Part shown: positions 1 to 7,718 of the stretch, piece after piece
Numbering within the stretch: position 1 is the first letter of the stretch
Layout: each line of letters begins with the position of its first letter
DNA from: an uncultured Lentisphaerota bacterium
GTDB taxonomy: Bacteria; Verrucomicrobiota; Lentisphaeria; Oligosphaerales; CAITYL01
Reading direction: 5' to 3'
Length of the DNA: 36,393 bases
Assembly: GCA_903896595.1 (NCBI GenBank)
Contig: CAITYL010000092.1
Location: 1 to 36,393, forward strand
Notes under the pieces: model-generated
Told to the model about the DNA's origin: nothing
What the model saw: the letters and a program-made list of their open reading frames with translations, nothing else
Database searches by the model: none
Made by a program: the position numbers and the translations under genes

Positions 1-72
1 CCCAACCCCCCAACCCCCCAACCCCCCCAACCCCCCCACCCCCCAACCCCTCAACCAGGAAAACGCCTCATC

Positions 73-1002
73 ATGAGCAAGTCCCAAAAGATCCGCCTTG
101 GCGGCGCCGTCTGGTCCGCCGCTCCGACCCCCTTCACGGACAAGATGGAGATTGACGTTCCCGCGGTCAAGCGCATGGTCGAACACCACGTCCGGCTCGG
201 CGTCGGGGGGCTGTTCCTGGCCGGCACCAACGGCGAAGGGCCGTGGATGACCGACGCCCAGCGCCGCCTGCTGGTCAAAACCGTCGTGCGCTGCACCGCC
301 GGCCGCATGCCGGTGGCGGTGCAGGTGAGCGACAATTCCGCCGCGCGCATCTTGGACAACATGCGTGCCGCTCGGGAAGACGGCGCCGACCTCGCCGTCA
401 TCGCCCCCCCGTATTTCCTGGCGAGCACGGAACCGGCCGCCGTCCGCGACGTGTACGTGGAGGCCATCCGTAACAGTCCGTTGCCGGTCGGCATTTATGA
501 CCGGGGCACCTACAGTTCCGTGGCCGTGCCAGAAGCCTTGCTCAAGCAGATCTATCTGGAAAAAAACGTGGTCATGATCAAGGACAGTTCCGCCAACGAG
601 GGGCGCATGCGGCTGGCGTTGGAAGTCAAACGGCGACGACCGGAGCTCAAGTTGCTGACCGGCTGGGAGTTCGAGTGCGTGAAATACTTGGCGGCCGGCT
701 ATGACGGTGTCCTGCTCGGCGGCGGCGTCTTCAACGGCTTCCTGGCGGGGCAAATTGTGGCGGCCATGGCGGCGGGCGACCGCGGCCGCGCCGAGAAACT
801 CCAGGCGCGGATGAACCGCATGATGTACGCGGTGTACGGCGGCAAAAAGATCGCCTGCTGGCTGTCCGGCGAGAAGAAGCTGCTGGTGGAGCTCGGGCTC
901 TTCGGCAGCTGGCGGAACTATCCCGACTACCCGCTGACCGCCGCCTGCGAAAAGGCCATCCAGGCCACCCTGAAACGCGATGCGGAGTATTTGTTGCCCT
1001 GA
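73..1002 (+). CDS. dihydrodipicolinate synthase / N-acetylneuraminate lyase family aldolase
   Basis: 309 aa ORF; GTNGEG motif (equivalent of GTTGE), Schiff-base lysine context VVMIKDSS, GIYDRGTYS at the catalytic Tyr region; N-terminal GAVWSAAPTPF typical of the DapA family. Confidence 0.9.
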   Translation: MSKSQKIRLGGAVWSAAPTPFTDKMEIDVPAVKRMVEHHVRLGVGGLFLAGTNGEGPWMTDAQRRLLVKTVVRCTAGRMPVAVQVSDNSAARILDNMRAAREDGADLAVIAPPYFLASTEPAAVRDVYVEAIRNSPLPVGIYDRGTYSSVAVPEALLKQIYLEKNVVMIKDSSANEGRMRLALEVKRRRPELKLLTGWEFECVKYLAAGYDGVLLGGGVFNGFLAGQIVAAMAAGDRGRAEKLQARMNRMMYAVYGGKKIACWLSGEKKLLVELGLFGSWRNYPDYPLTAACEKAIQATLKRDAEYLLP

Positions 1003-1029
1003 ACCGGAGGCGGCAAGAGGCGGGGGGCA

Positions 1030-1075
1030 TCGACCGCACTCGATTGCAATCGACCGCGTTCGACCGCAGTCGATT
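1030..1075. repeat. 10-nt period tandem array (TCGACCGCNN / TCGATTGCNN)
   Basis: tcgaccgcac tcgattgcaa tcgaccgcgt tcgaccgcag tcgatt, no phase drift, between two genes. Confidence 0.8.
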
Positions 1076-1140
1076 AAGAAGAAACCATTCGCGCCCCCCC
1101 CGCCTCCCACCACTACCTCCGTTCCAACCAGGAGAAACTT

Positions 1141-1608
1141 ATGCCCAAAGAAGTCATGACGCGGCAGGCCGCGGACAATGTGTACCTGCACAAGGATTTC
1201 CACGGCGCCCTCAGCCGCGGAATCGACTACCTGCACCAGCAGTTCGGCGCGGAGGCCGTCCGCGAGTATCTCTGGCAGTTCGCCACCGCCTATTACGCGC
1301 CGCTGAAGGAGGACCTCCGGCGCCGCGGCCTGGTCGCCATTCAGGAACATCTCGAGCGGGTTTATCGCACGGAAGGCGCGGCCATCCAATGCACGCGCAC
1401 GGCGGACGAACTGCGGGTCGAGGTGGCGGCCTGCCCCGCCGTCATGCATCTGCGAAGCCAGAACGTCCCGGTGGCGGAGCTGTTTCATGAAACCACGCGG
1501 ACCGTCAACGCGGCCATCTGCGACGGCACGCCGTTCGCCGCCGAATTGGTGGCCTACGATCCCGCTACCGGCCGCGGCATCCAACGTTTTTACCGGAGGC
1601 CGTCATGA
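1141..1608 (+). CDS. conserved hypothetical protein, paralogous to the next ORF (possibly L-2-amino-thiazoline-4-carboxylic acid hydrolase-like)
   Basis: 155 aa ORF preceded by accaggagaaactt; ATGA overlap with the next ORF; family name is tentative. Confidence 0.7.
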   Translation: MPKEVMTRQAADNVYLHKDFHGALSRGIDYLHQQFGAEAVREYLWQFATAYYAPLKEDLRRRGLVAIQEHLERVYRTEGAAIQCTRTADELRVEVAACPAVMHLRSQNVPVAELFHETTRTVNAAICDGTPFAAELVAYDPATGRGIQRFYRRPS

Positions 1609-2045
1609 TCTCCTGCACCGAATTCATTCCCGCCTACAGCGAACTGTTCAAGTACCTCCACGCCAAGGGCGGAGAGGCGGCGGTCCGCGACTTCTGGAAC
1701 TACCTCTCCGACAACTTCCTCGGCAACCTGAAAAGCCTGGCCGAACAGCACGGCATTCGCGGCTGCTGGATGTATTGGAGCCACACCCTCAACGAGGAGG
1801 CGGCGGACTTCACCATGGAGCTCGACGAGGACAAGGGCAAGTTCTCCATCATCATGCACCACTGCCCGTCCAAGGGGCGGTTGCTGGAGCTGGGACACAT
1901 CACCCCGTACCCCGACTACTGCGGGCACTGCGATGTCCTCTACCGGCGCGTGCTCGAACCGCTGGGCTTTGAATGCACTGCCGACCTGAGCCGGACCGAC
2001 CGCGCGGAATGCGCCTTCTGGTTCCGAAAAATACCGGCGGAGTGA
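1605..2045 (+). CDS. conserved hypothetical protein, paralogous to the preceding ORF
   Basis: 146 aa ORF; shares YLH...G.EAVR.. / ...CP layout with the preceding ORF; contains DYCGHCDVLYRRVLEPLGFE. Confidence 0.7.
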   Translation: MISCTEFIPAYSELFKYLHAKGGEAAVRDFWNYLSDNFLGNLKSLAEQHGIRGCWMYWSHTLNEEAADFTMELDEDKGKFSIIMHHCPSKGRLLELGHITPYPDYCGHCDVLYRRVLEPLGFECTADLSRTDRAECAFWFRKIPAE

Positions 2046-2083
2046 ACCTGATGGATTTCGTCCCGGAGGGACTGAATGAAAGT

Positions 2084-2235
2084 AGGCAGGGGCTTCAGCC
2101 CCTGTTCCGAAAAAATGAAAAGATGGCGTGCCGTAGGTACGCCGCGATTTCGCCGCGTACCTGACGGCACGCGAAATGGGGGGCGGTAAAACAGGGGCTG
2201 AAGCCCCTGCCTATTTCCATCCCGTCCCGCTGGGA
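2084..2235. repeat. REP-like nested inverted repeat (AGGCAGGGGCTTCAGCCCCTG ... CAGGGGCTGAAGCCCCTGCCT) enclosing a long hairpin
   Basis: Outer arms 2084-2104 and 2192-2212 are exact reverse complements; inner arms about 2126-2147 and 2150-2172 nearly perfect; additional tcccgtcccgctgggacggga hairpin. Confidence 0.85.
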
Positions 2236-2321
2236 CGGGAAACCCCAATGAGGATTATGGTGCCGTGTCTCCGTGCCTCTGTGAGAAAAAAGTGTGTGTG
2301 GTATACAGAAGGATCATCCCC

Positions 2322-3587
2322 ATGAACGTCACCTTCCAAGTCGCGGGGCGGGAAACCGACACCCGCCAGGTTTTGGCCTGCCGGCGGATGCTGGTCGGTC
2401 CGTGGTGCAACCAGCCGGAGGAGTACGAGGGCTACAACGGCTTTGTCGGCTGGCCGGGGCTGACCATTCTCAAGAGCGGCCGCTGGCTGCTGCCGTTTAG
2501 CTCGGGGTACTGGCACGCCAGCTTCCCCCTGACCCACGACCTGCTCCAAGACCCGGAAAGCAACACGTTTTTCCAGGACATGCGGCGCCATGGCTGCACC
2601 TTCGTCAACGCCCCCCGCGGCGGCCGCGCGCACCTGATGCACTCCGACGACCAGGGCCTGACCTGGACCCGGCCCGCCACCCTCATCGACACGGTCTACG
2701 ACGACCGGCATCCCTCCATCCTGGAACTGGACAACGGCGACTGGGTCGCCAATTTCTTCGAATATTGGATGCCGGCCCACTGCCAGGCCCGCTACATGCG
2801 TTCCCGCGACCGCGGCGCCACCTGGACGGAGCCGCAGGCAACGCCGGGCAACGGCGGCGGCTTTGGCGCCAATCCGATGATCCAGCTCGCCGACGGCTCG
2901 CTGGTCTGGGTGATTGAGGGCTTCTACGCTCCGCAGGCGGCCCATCCGGTCACCGGCGTCTTCCGTTCCGAAAACCGGGGCGAGACCTTTGAGCTGGCAT
3001 CCGTGGTCAATCCCGGCCACGTCCTCGAAGAACCGTCGGTCGTGGAACTGGCCGACGGCCGGTTGCTGCTCATCGGCCGGCGGCAGGACGACCTCTGCTG
3101 GTCCGCTGACGGCGGCCGCACCTGGAGCGCCCCGGTCTCCATCGGCGTCGAATTGTTCGACCCGCACCTGCTGCGGCTGCCCAGCGGCGTGCTGGCCTGT
3201 TTCCACGGCTCCTACGCCGGCGGCGGACTCCGCGTCATGCTCAGCACCGACGGCGGGCAGACGTGGCGCGGGCCCAAGGCCGACATCGGCTACAGCGTCG
3301 ATCCGCACGTCTATGGCTACTCGGCGCCGGCCGTGCTGCCGGACGGTTCGGTCTACATCGCCTATCTCCATTCGGGCGGGCATGCGCCGGCGGATGCCCG
3401 GACCGAGGCGATCTGGGGGCTCCGGATCACCGTCAACCCCGCCGCGGACGGCATCACCCTGCTGCCCGCCCCCGGCTCCCCCGCCGCCCGCGGCGGCGCC
3501 GCCGGCGCCAGCCCTCTGGCCGGCCTGGAAGGCCTGGCCACCCACGGCGGCGACCCGGAACTGGGCGAATTGCGCCGCGCCGAGTAG
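2322..3587 (+). CDS. sialidase-like / BNR (Asp-box) repeat exo-glycosidase
   Basis: Asp boxes SDDQGLTW, SRDRGATW, SADGGRTW, STDGGQTW (plus SENRGETF); start chosen at ATG 2322 after agaagga. Confidence 0.8.
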   Translation: MNVTFQVAGRETDTRQVLACRRMLVGPWCNQPEEYEGYNGFVGWPGLTILKSGRWLLPFSSGYWHASFPLTHDLLQDPESNTFFQDMRRHGCTFVNAPRGGRAHLMHSDDQGLTWTRPATLIDTVYDDRHPSILELDNGDWVANFFEYWMPAHCQARYMRSRDRGATWTEPQATPGNGGGFGANPMIQLADGSLVWVIEGFYAPQAAHPVTGVFRSENRGETFELASVVNPGHVLEEPSVVELADGRLLLIGRRQDDLCWSADGGRTWSAPVSIGVELFDPHLLRLPSGVLACFHGSYAGGGLRVMLSTDGGQTWRGPKADIGYSVDPHVYGYSAPAVLPDGSVYIAYLHSGGHAPADARTEAIWGLRITVNPAADGITLLPAPGSPAARGGAAGASPLAGLEGLATHGGDPELGELRRAE

Positions 3588-3624
3588 CGGCCCCAGTGCC
3601 TTGTAAACCTTAAAACTTCGGATT

Positions 3625-3652
3625 CACCACGAAGACACGAAGAGCACGAAGA
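3625..3652. repeat. short CACGAAGA-type repeat
   Basis: caccacgaagacacgaagagcacgaaga; inverted relative copy at 27719-27743. Confidence 0.6.
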
Positions 3653-3662
3653 TAAATCGAAG

Positions 3663-4337
3663 ATGATCCATCATCCCACGCAACCCGCGGTTATTTTCGA
3701 CATGGACGGCGTGCTGGTGGATTCCTACGCCGCCCATCGTGAGGCGTGGCGGGCCATGGGCGCCGCGGACGACCTGCCCTTTGACGAGGCCAAGTTCCGC
3801 AGCCTGTTCGGCCGTACCAGCAAACCCATCGTCGAGGCGTTGTGGGGGGTCGGCCGCTACACGGACGCGCAACTGGCCGAACTCAACGACCGGCGCGAAG
3901 CGGCGTTCCGCCGGATTGCCATCGACCCCTTTCCAGCCATGCCGGGCGCGTATAACCTGCTGACCGTCCTGCACGCGGCCGGGTTCGCGTTGGCCGTAGG
4001 ATCGTCCGGGCCACCGGAAAACATCGCCATGGTCCTGGAGCGGTTGCGGGCGCGGCCATTGTTCGACGCCGTCGTCACCGGCGCGGATGTCCGGCACGGC
4101 AAGCCCAGCCCCGAAGTCTTTCTCACGGCGGCGGCCCGCTTGGGCGTCGCCCCCGCGCGCTGCGTCGTGGTCGAGGACGCCCCGCCCGGCGTGGAGGCGG
4201 CGAACCGGGCCGGCATGATCTGCATCGGCATGGCGGGCGGTGACGCCCCCGCCCGCGACCTGGGCGCCGCGCGGCTGGTCGTCAACGCCCTCGCGGAAAT
4301 CACCCCGTCCGTCATCCGCGGACTGCTCGGGCCCTAG
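3663..4337 (+). CDS. HAD-superfamily hydrolase, beta-phosphoglucomutase-like
   Basis: Motif I IFDMDGVLVDSYAAH, motif II VGSSG, GKPSPEVFLTAAARLGV and VVEDAPPGVEAANRAGM. Confidence 0.9.
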   Translation: MIHHPTQPAVIFDMDGVLVDSYAAHREAWRAMGAADDLPFDEAKFRSLFGRTSKPIVEALWGVGRYTDAQLAELNDRREAAFRRIAIDPFPAMPGAYNLLTVLHAAGFALAVGSSGPPENIAMVLERLRARPLFDAVVTGADVRHGKPSPEVFLTAAARLGVAPARCVVVEDAPPGVEAANRAGMICIGMAGGDAPARDLGAARLVVNALAEITPSVIRGLLGP

Positions 4338-4352
4338 CGGGGGCGGACAAAA

Positions 4353-4433
4353 TCTCGGACCTCTCGGACCTTTCAGACATTTCGGACTGATTAGACAGGT
4401 CCGACGCGTCCGAAATGTCAGATCAGTCCGACT
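4353..4433. repeat. 9-nt period inverted array, TCGGACnnn units followed by GTCCGAnnn units
   Basis: ctcggacct ttcagacat ttcggactg attagacag | gtccgacgc gtccgaaat gtcagatca gtccgacta, between convergent genes. Confidence 0.85.
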
Positions 4434-4457
4434 AATCTGCCGCCCCTCCCCCGTCAG

Positions 4458-5276
4458 TCAATGAACATACATGCCGCGGCGCCGGTCAAGCCGGGCCTGA
4501 CAGAGGCGTTCCGTAAAGCCGCCGTGGTCGAGGAACGCCTGTTGCAAACTGTCCAATTGCCGGCCGAGCAGCCAGATGGCCTGGCTGGTCAGACAGATCA
4601 GCGTGTTGGCGGCCGTTTCCGGCGGGGCAGTGGCGAGGTGGTAGGGGTCGGTGGCCTCGGACTCTTCAGACCTTTTGGATCTGTCCGACAAGTCGGAAAT
4701 GTCAGAAGAGTCCGAGATTTTCACCACCGGCACCGAGCGAAACCGGTTCCGCACCGCCAATGCAGCGGGGGAGTCTTTGGGCCAGCGTGGCAGGTGACGC
4801 TGCCGTAAAAAATCCTCGTAATCCAGCAATAACTCCTCGAGACTGGCCCGGGCCACGTTGGTCAGCTTGAACTCGGTGCGCGTGGAGGTCGCCGAGGCCA
4901 TGCTGCCTTCGGCAATGTTTTGCCGGCCACTGCGCGCCGCCTGCACCATTTGGTCGCAAGTGCGGGAATGGGCAGGCACAAAGCGCCGACAAAAGCAGAC
5001 CGTGCCGTCATAGACCCGTTCCGCTACTTGAAACGAGCGCAAGCGGCGGTACCCCCCGTGGGGCAGGAGCAGCTGGGGGTGGGCATCGGACTTTTCGGAC
5101 TTATCAGACTCTTCGGACCTCTCGGACTTGTCCGACCTGTCTGACACATCCGACCTGTCGGACATGTCCGATCTGTCCGACGCGTCCGAGATTACCAAGT
5201 GCTTGTCTTCCAAAGCCAGTTGGTGGCACATCTCATCGTTCTCCCGGCGGCCGCAAGAGCTGCGGTGTCCGCACAA
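4458..5276 (-). CDS. four-helix-bundle protein (23S rRNA intervening-sequence/S23-type) carrying two Ser-Asp-rich insertions
   Basis: VQAARSGRQNIAEGSMASATSTRTEFKLTNVARASLEELLLDYEDFLRQRHL is characteristic of the family; insertions coincide with 9-nt repeat arrays; exact start uncertain. Confidence 0.8.
   Translation of the reverse strand: MCGHRSSCGRRENDEMCHQLALEDKHLVISDASDRSDMSDRSDVSDRSDKSERSEESDKSEKSDAHPQLLLPHGGYRRLRSFQVAERVYDGTVCFCRRFVPAHSRTCDQMVQAARSGRQNIAEGSMASATSTRTEFKLTNVARASLEELLLDYEDFLRQRHLPRWPKDSPAALAVRNRFRSVPVVKISDSSDISDLSDRSKRSEESEATDPYHLATAPPETAANTLICLTSQAIWLLGRQLDSLQQAFLDHGGFTERLCQARLDRRRGMYVH
4656..4717. repeat. 9-nt period inverted array within CDS
   Basis: ctcggactc ttcagacct tttggatct | gtccgacaa gtcggaaat gtcagaaga gtccgagat; in frame, encodes SDSSDISDLSDRSKRSEESE on minus strand. 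Confidence 0.85.
5085..5191. repeat. 9-nt period inverted array within CDS
   Basis: atcggactt ttcggactt atcagactc ttcggacct ctcggactt | gtccgacct gtctgacac atccgacct gtcggacat gtccgatct gtccgacgc gtccgagat; encodes SDASDRSDMSDRSDVSDRSDKSERSEESDKSEKSD. Confidence 0.9.
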
Positions 5277-5384
5277 CCATACTAACGCGCGATAGCCTTA
5301 TTTATTGTGCGCCTCTGCCGTGGGGGTTACGTCACACCCAGGCGATACGCCCATCGCCATCAGAGAACTATCGAATGGATTCGG

Positions 5385-5453
5385 GTTTGGAGTTCCCACT
5401 TTAGTGGGGGCTGTTCGCTCCCAAAGGCACCGCCTGAAGGCGGAACTCCAAAC
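5385..5453. repeat. REP-like inverted repeat (GTTTGGAGTTCC ... GGAACTCCAAAC)
   Basis: 12-bp exact arms at 5385-5396 and 5442-5453, with internal cccactttagtggg and ccgcctgaaggcgg hairpins. Confidence 0.85.
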
Positions 5454-5564
5454 GTGGGTCTCCTGAACCGTGCCACGGTAGCTCAATATTCGACATTTGT
5501 TGCGCCCCCGACTTGCCGGTGGGTCTACTGGGTGTATATTGCTAGATAATGGGTCATACTAGTG

Positions 5565-5620
5565 GCCCAACCGCCCAACCGCCCAACCGCCCAACCGCCC
5601 AACCGCCCAACCGCCCAACC
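5565..5620. repeat. 8-bp tandem repeat GCCCAACC x7 directly before a start codon
   Basis: Seven exact contiguous copies followed by gccc and ATG 5625. Confidence 0.97.
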
Positions 5621-5624
5621 GCCC

Positions 5625-6854
5625 ATGCCCCCCCGCCCCCGTCAACCCCTGGCCGACTTCGACCTCAAGCGCGAGCTCCCCAAGCACCAGCAGGTGCGGG
5701 AAACGCTCCGCCGGCATATTTCCACCATGCAAACGGGCGACCGCCTGTCCTCCGACCGCCAGATGGCGGAATTGTTCAAGGTGGACCGGATGATCGTCCG
5801 CCGCGCCATGCTGGAACTGGAGGCGGAGGGCTTCGTGGTCCGTCACCAAGGCCATGGTACCTTCGTCAAAAAAACCACCCGCCTGGGCGCCGCCGCCGAC
5901 ACCTCCAAAATCATCGGCCTGGTGGTTCCGGACGTGGAAATACCCGTGTTCGCCCGGATGCTCAAAGGCATTGACGATGAGGCCCGGGAGCGGGGTTTCA
6001 GCGTCCTGGTCAGCAACTGCAATCGGGACAACCAGCGCGAACGCGGCATTCTGGAGCAACTGGCAGGGCTGCAACTGGCGGGGATCATGGTGTTTCCGTT
6101 TCATGACGACAGCCTGGATCCGACCTATCACCAATTGCTGGGCGGCCTGTTCCAGCGCGGCCTGCCCTTGGTGCTGCTGGACCAGTATCTTCCGGGCCTG
6201 GACATCCCTTCGGTAGTCACCGACAAGGTGCAGGTCGGTTACCGGGCGGCCGAACATCTGATCATGTTGGGACATCAACGAATCTGCTACCTGACCACGG
6301 GACATTACGACGTGACCGGCCAGAATTGCCTGAAGGGCCATCGGATGGCGCTCAAGGATTATGGCCGCAACTATGATCCCGGCCTGACGGTGGAGATTCC
6401 CGTCCGCAACTGCGCGGGGCCCGCCCATGACGCCGTCAAGCGGCTGCTGACGGCCACCCCCAATGCGTTCACCGCCATTGCCACCGACCAGTTCTCCATG
6501 ACCTACGGCATCCTGAAGGCATTGGACGAACTGGGCATGAACATTCCGGATAACATGGCCGTGATCGGCCATGACGCCTACCAAAACCCGCAACTGGCCC
6601 ACATCACGTATACCTTGGATCCCGTCGAAGAACTCGGACGGGCGGCGGTCAGGCTGCTGCTGGAAGGTGCTGGCAAGGAGTCCTTGCAACGTCACGTTCT
6701 GCTGGCGCCCAAACTGGTGGTCGGCACCAGCTGCGGCGCGCCACGCGTCACCGGCGCCAGCGTCAGACAAGAAAACCCGTACCAAGAAAGGAGGCCGGAT
6801 AAAGACAAGACCGCCAGCGAAACGTCCCCTTTCCCAACCGTGGCGTCCGGTTAG
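5625..6854 (+). CDS. transcriptional regulator: GntR-type winged helix N-terminus fused to LacI/periplasmic-binding-type sensor domain
   Basis: HQQVRETLRRHISTMQTGDRLSSDRQMAELFKVDRMIVRRAMLELEAEGFVVRHQGHGTFV then IIGLVVPDVEIPVFARMLKGIDDEARERGFSVLVSNC; ATG 5625 preferred, GTG 5562 possible. Confidence 0.9.
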   Translation: MPPRPRQPLADFDLKRELPKHQQVRETLRRHISTMQTGDRLSSDRQMAELFKVDRMIVRRAMLELEAEGFVVRHQGHGTFVKKTTRLGAAADTSKIIGLVVPDVEIPVFARMLKGIDDEARERGFSVLVSNCNRDNQRERGILEQLAGLQLAGIMVFPFHDDSLDPTYHQLLGGLFQRGLPLVLLDQYLPGLDIPSVVTDKVQVGYRAAEHLIMLGHQRICYLTTGHYDVTGQNCLKGHRMALKDYGRNYDPGLTVEIPVRNCAGPAHDAVKRLLTATPNAFTAIATDQFSMTYGILKALDELGMNIPDNMAVIGHDAYQNPQLAHITYTLDPVEELGRAAVRLLLEGAGKESLQRHVLLAPKLVVGTSCGAPRVTGASVRQENPYQERRPDKDKTASETSPFPTVASG

Positions 6855-6913
6855 CGACGTCAGGTGCGAAAGCAGAACAAACAACCCGAAATCCGTAAAC
6901 CAAGGAGTGTGTC

Positions 6914-7600
6914 ATGCTACCGTCAATCCTCATTCAGGCCAAAAAGAAAACCGCCATGATCGTGGCGGGAACTCTTGCCCTGGCAAGCCTGGCCATGGTG
7001 TCCACAGCCAAGGCCGCCATTATCACCGGCCAGAGCGTGGGCTTCGTCGCCGGCGATTTCAGTTCCGGCAAGACCGCCAGCAAAACGATTCCGTCGTTCA
7101 ACTTGGCGGGCAATGTTAACGTATGGGAAGCATACAATCTGACGCAAAATATATATACCTCGAATTCCATCAGTCCGTTGGCCGCCCCATACCAGTGTTC
7201 CGTGACATGGAAGCTCACCTCTCCCACTTCCACTCCGATCGGTGGATTTAGCTGGGGCATCTCGAATCTGTGGCTAATCGGTAATGTTTCGCCGAAAGCC
7301 GTGACCGTCCGTTATAGCACCGACAACGCCACCTGGTCGACGCTTAAAACGTACACGGATACCCCAGACAATGGTTATCCCGACCTTTGGGCGCAGACCT
7401 ATACCGCGACCTTGACGGTCGCCAGCAGCGTCTTGTATTTGGGGTTTATTGACAACGCGGACCTATACGCCAACCAAAATCCCCAGATCATCGCAGATGG
7501 TGGCAGCACCAGCTACTTTAGCGTGACGGTGGTGCCCGAACCGGCCAGTCTGGGGCTGCTGGCGCTAGGCGGTCTGGTGCTGGCGCGCCGCCGGCGCTGA
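6914..7600 (+). CDS. PEP-CTERM sorting-domain exported protein
   Basis: Signal-like N-terminus; C-terminus VVPEPASLGLLALGGLVLARRRR; aaggag upstream of ATG. Confidence 0.92.
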   Translation: MLPSILIQAKKKTAMIVAGTLALASLAMVSTAKAAIITGQSVGFVAGDFSSGKTASKTIPSFNLAGNVNVWEAYNLTQNIYTSNSISPLAAPYQCSVTWKLTSPTSTPIGGFSWGISNLWLIGNVSPKAVTVRYSTDNATWSTLKTYTDTPDNGYPDLWAQTYTATLTVASSVLYLGFIDNADLYANQNPQIIADGGSTSYFSVTVVPEPASLGLLALGGLVLARRRR

Positions 7601-7608
7601 CTAACGGG

Positions 7609-7690
7609 GTGGACCTTGTGGGCTCGGTGGACACGGTGGACATCGGGCACAAGGTCCACCACGTCCACAGCGTCCACCGGGTCCACACGC
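7609..7690. repeat. 9-nt period inverted array (GTGGACnnn x4 then GTCCACnnn x4)
   Basis: gtggacctt gtgggctcg gtggacacg gtggacatc gggcacaa ggtccacca cgtccacag cgtccaccg ggtccacac, between PEP-CTERM and prepilin-like genes. Confidence 0.92.
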
Positions 7691-7718
7691 CCCTCCCCAC
7701 CACTGCCAGGTTTTTCCC

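Noticed and set aside
2211-3545. Long minus-strand ORF (444 aa) opposite the sialidase-like gene
   Set aside because: Low-complexity Gly/Ala/Arg composition typical of antisense frames in GC-rich DNA; the plus strand has clear Asp-box motifs.
4353-5191. CRISPR array
   Set aside because: Units are 9 nt with no 20-40 nt unique spacers, they invert mid-array, and no cas genes are present.
4458-5276. Four-helix-bundle protein as evidence of a nearby 23S rRNA intervening sequence
   Set aside because: No rRNA sequence flanks it; these genes are also common as stand-alone chromosomal genes.
5559-6884. Minus-strand 441-aa ORF opposite the GntR/LacI regulator
   Set aside because: Antisense shadow ORF; the plus-strand protein has recognisable domains.
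7609-7690. Simple Rho-independent terminator
   Set aside because: Stem is long and periodic and no T-tract follows; kept as a repeat/regulatory candidate instead.
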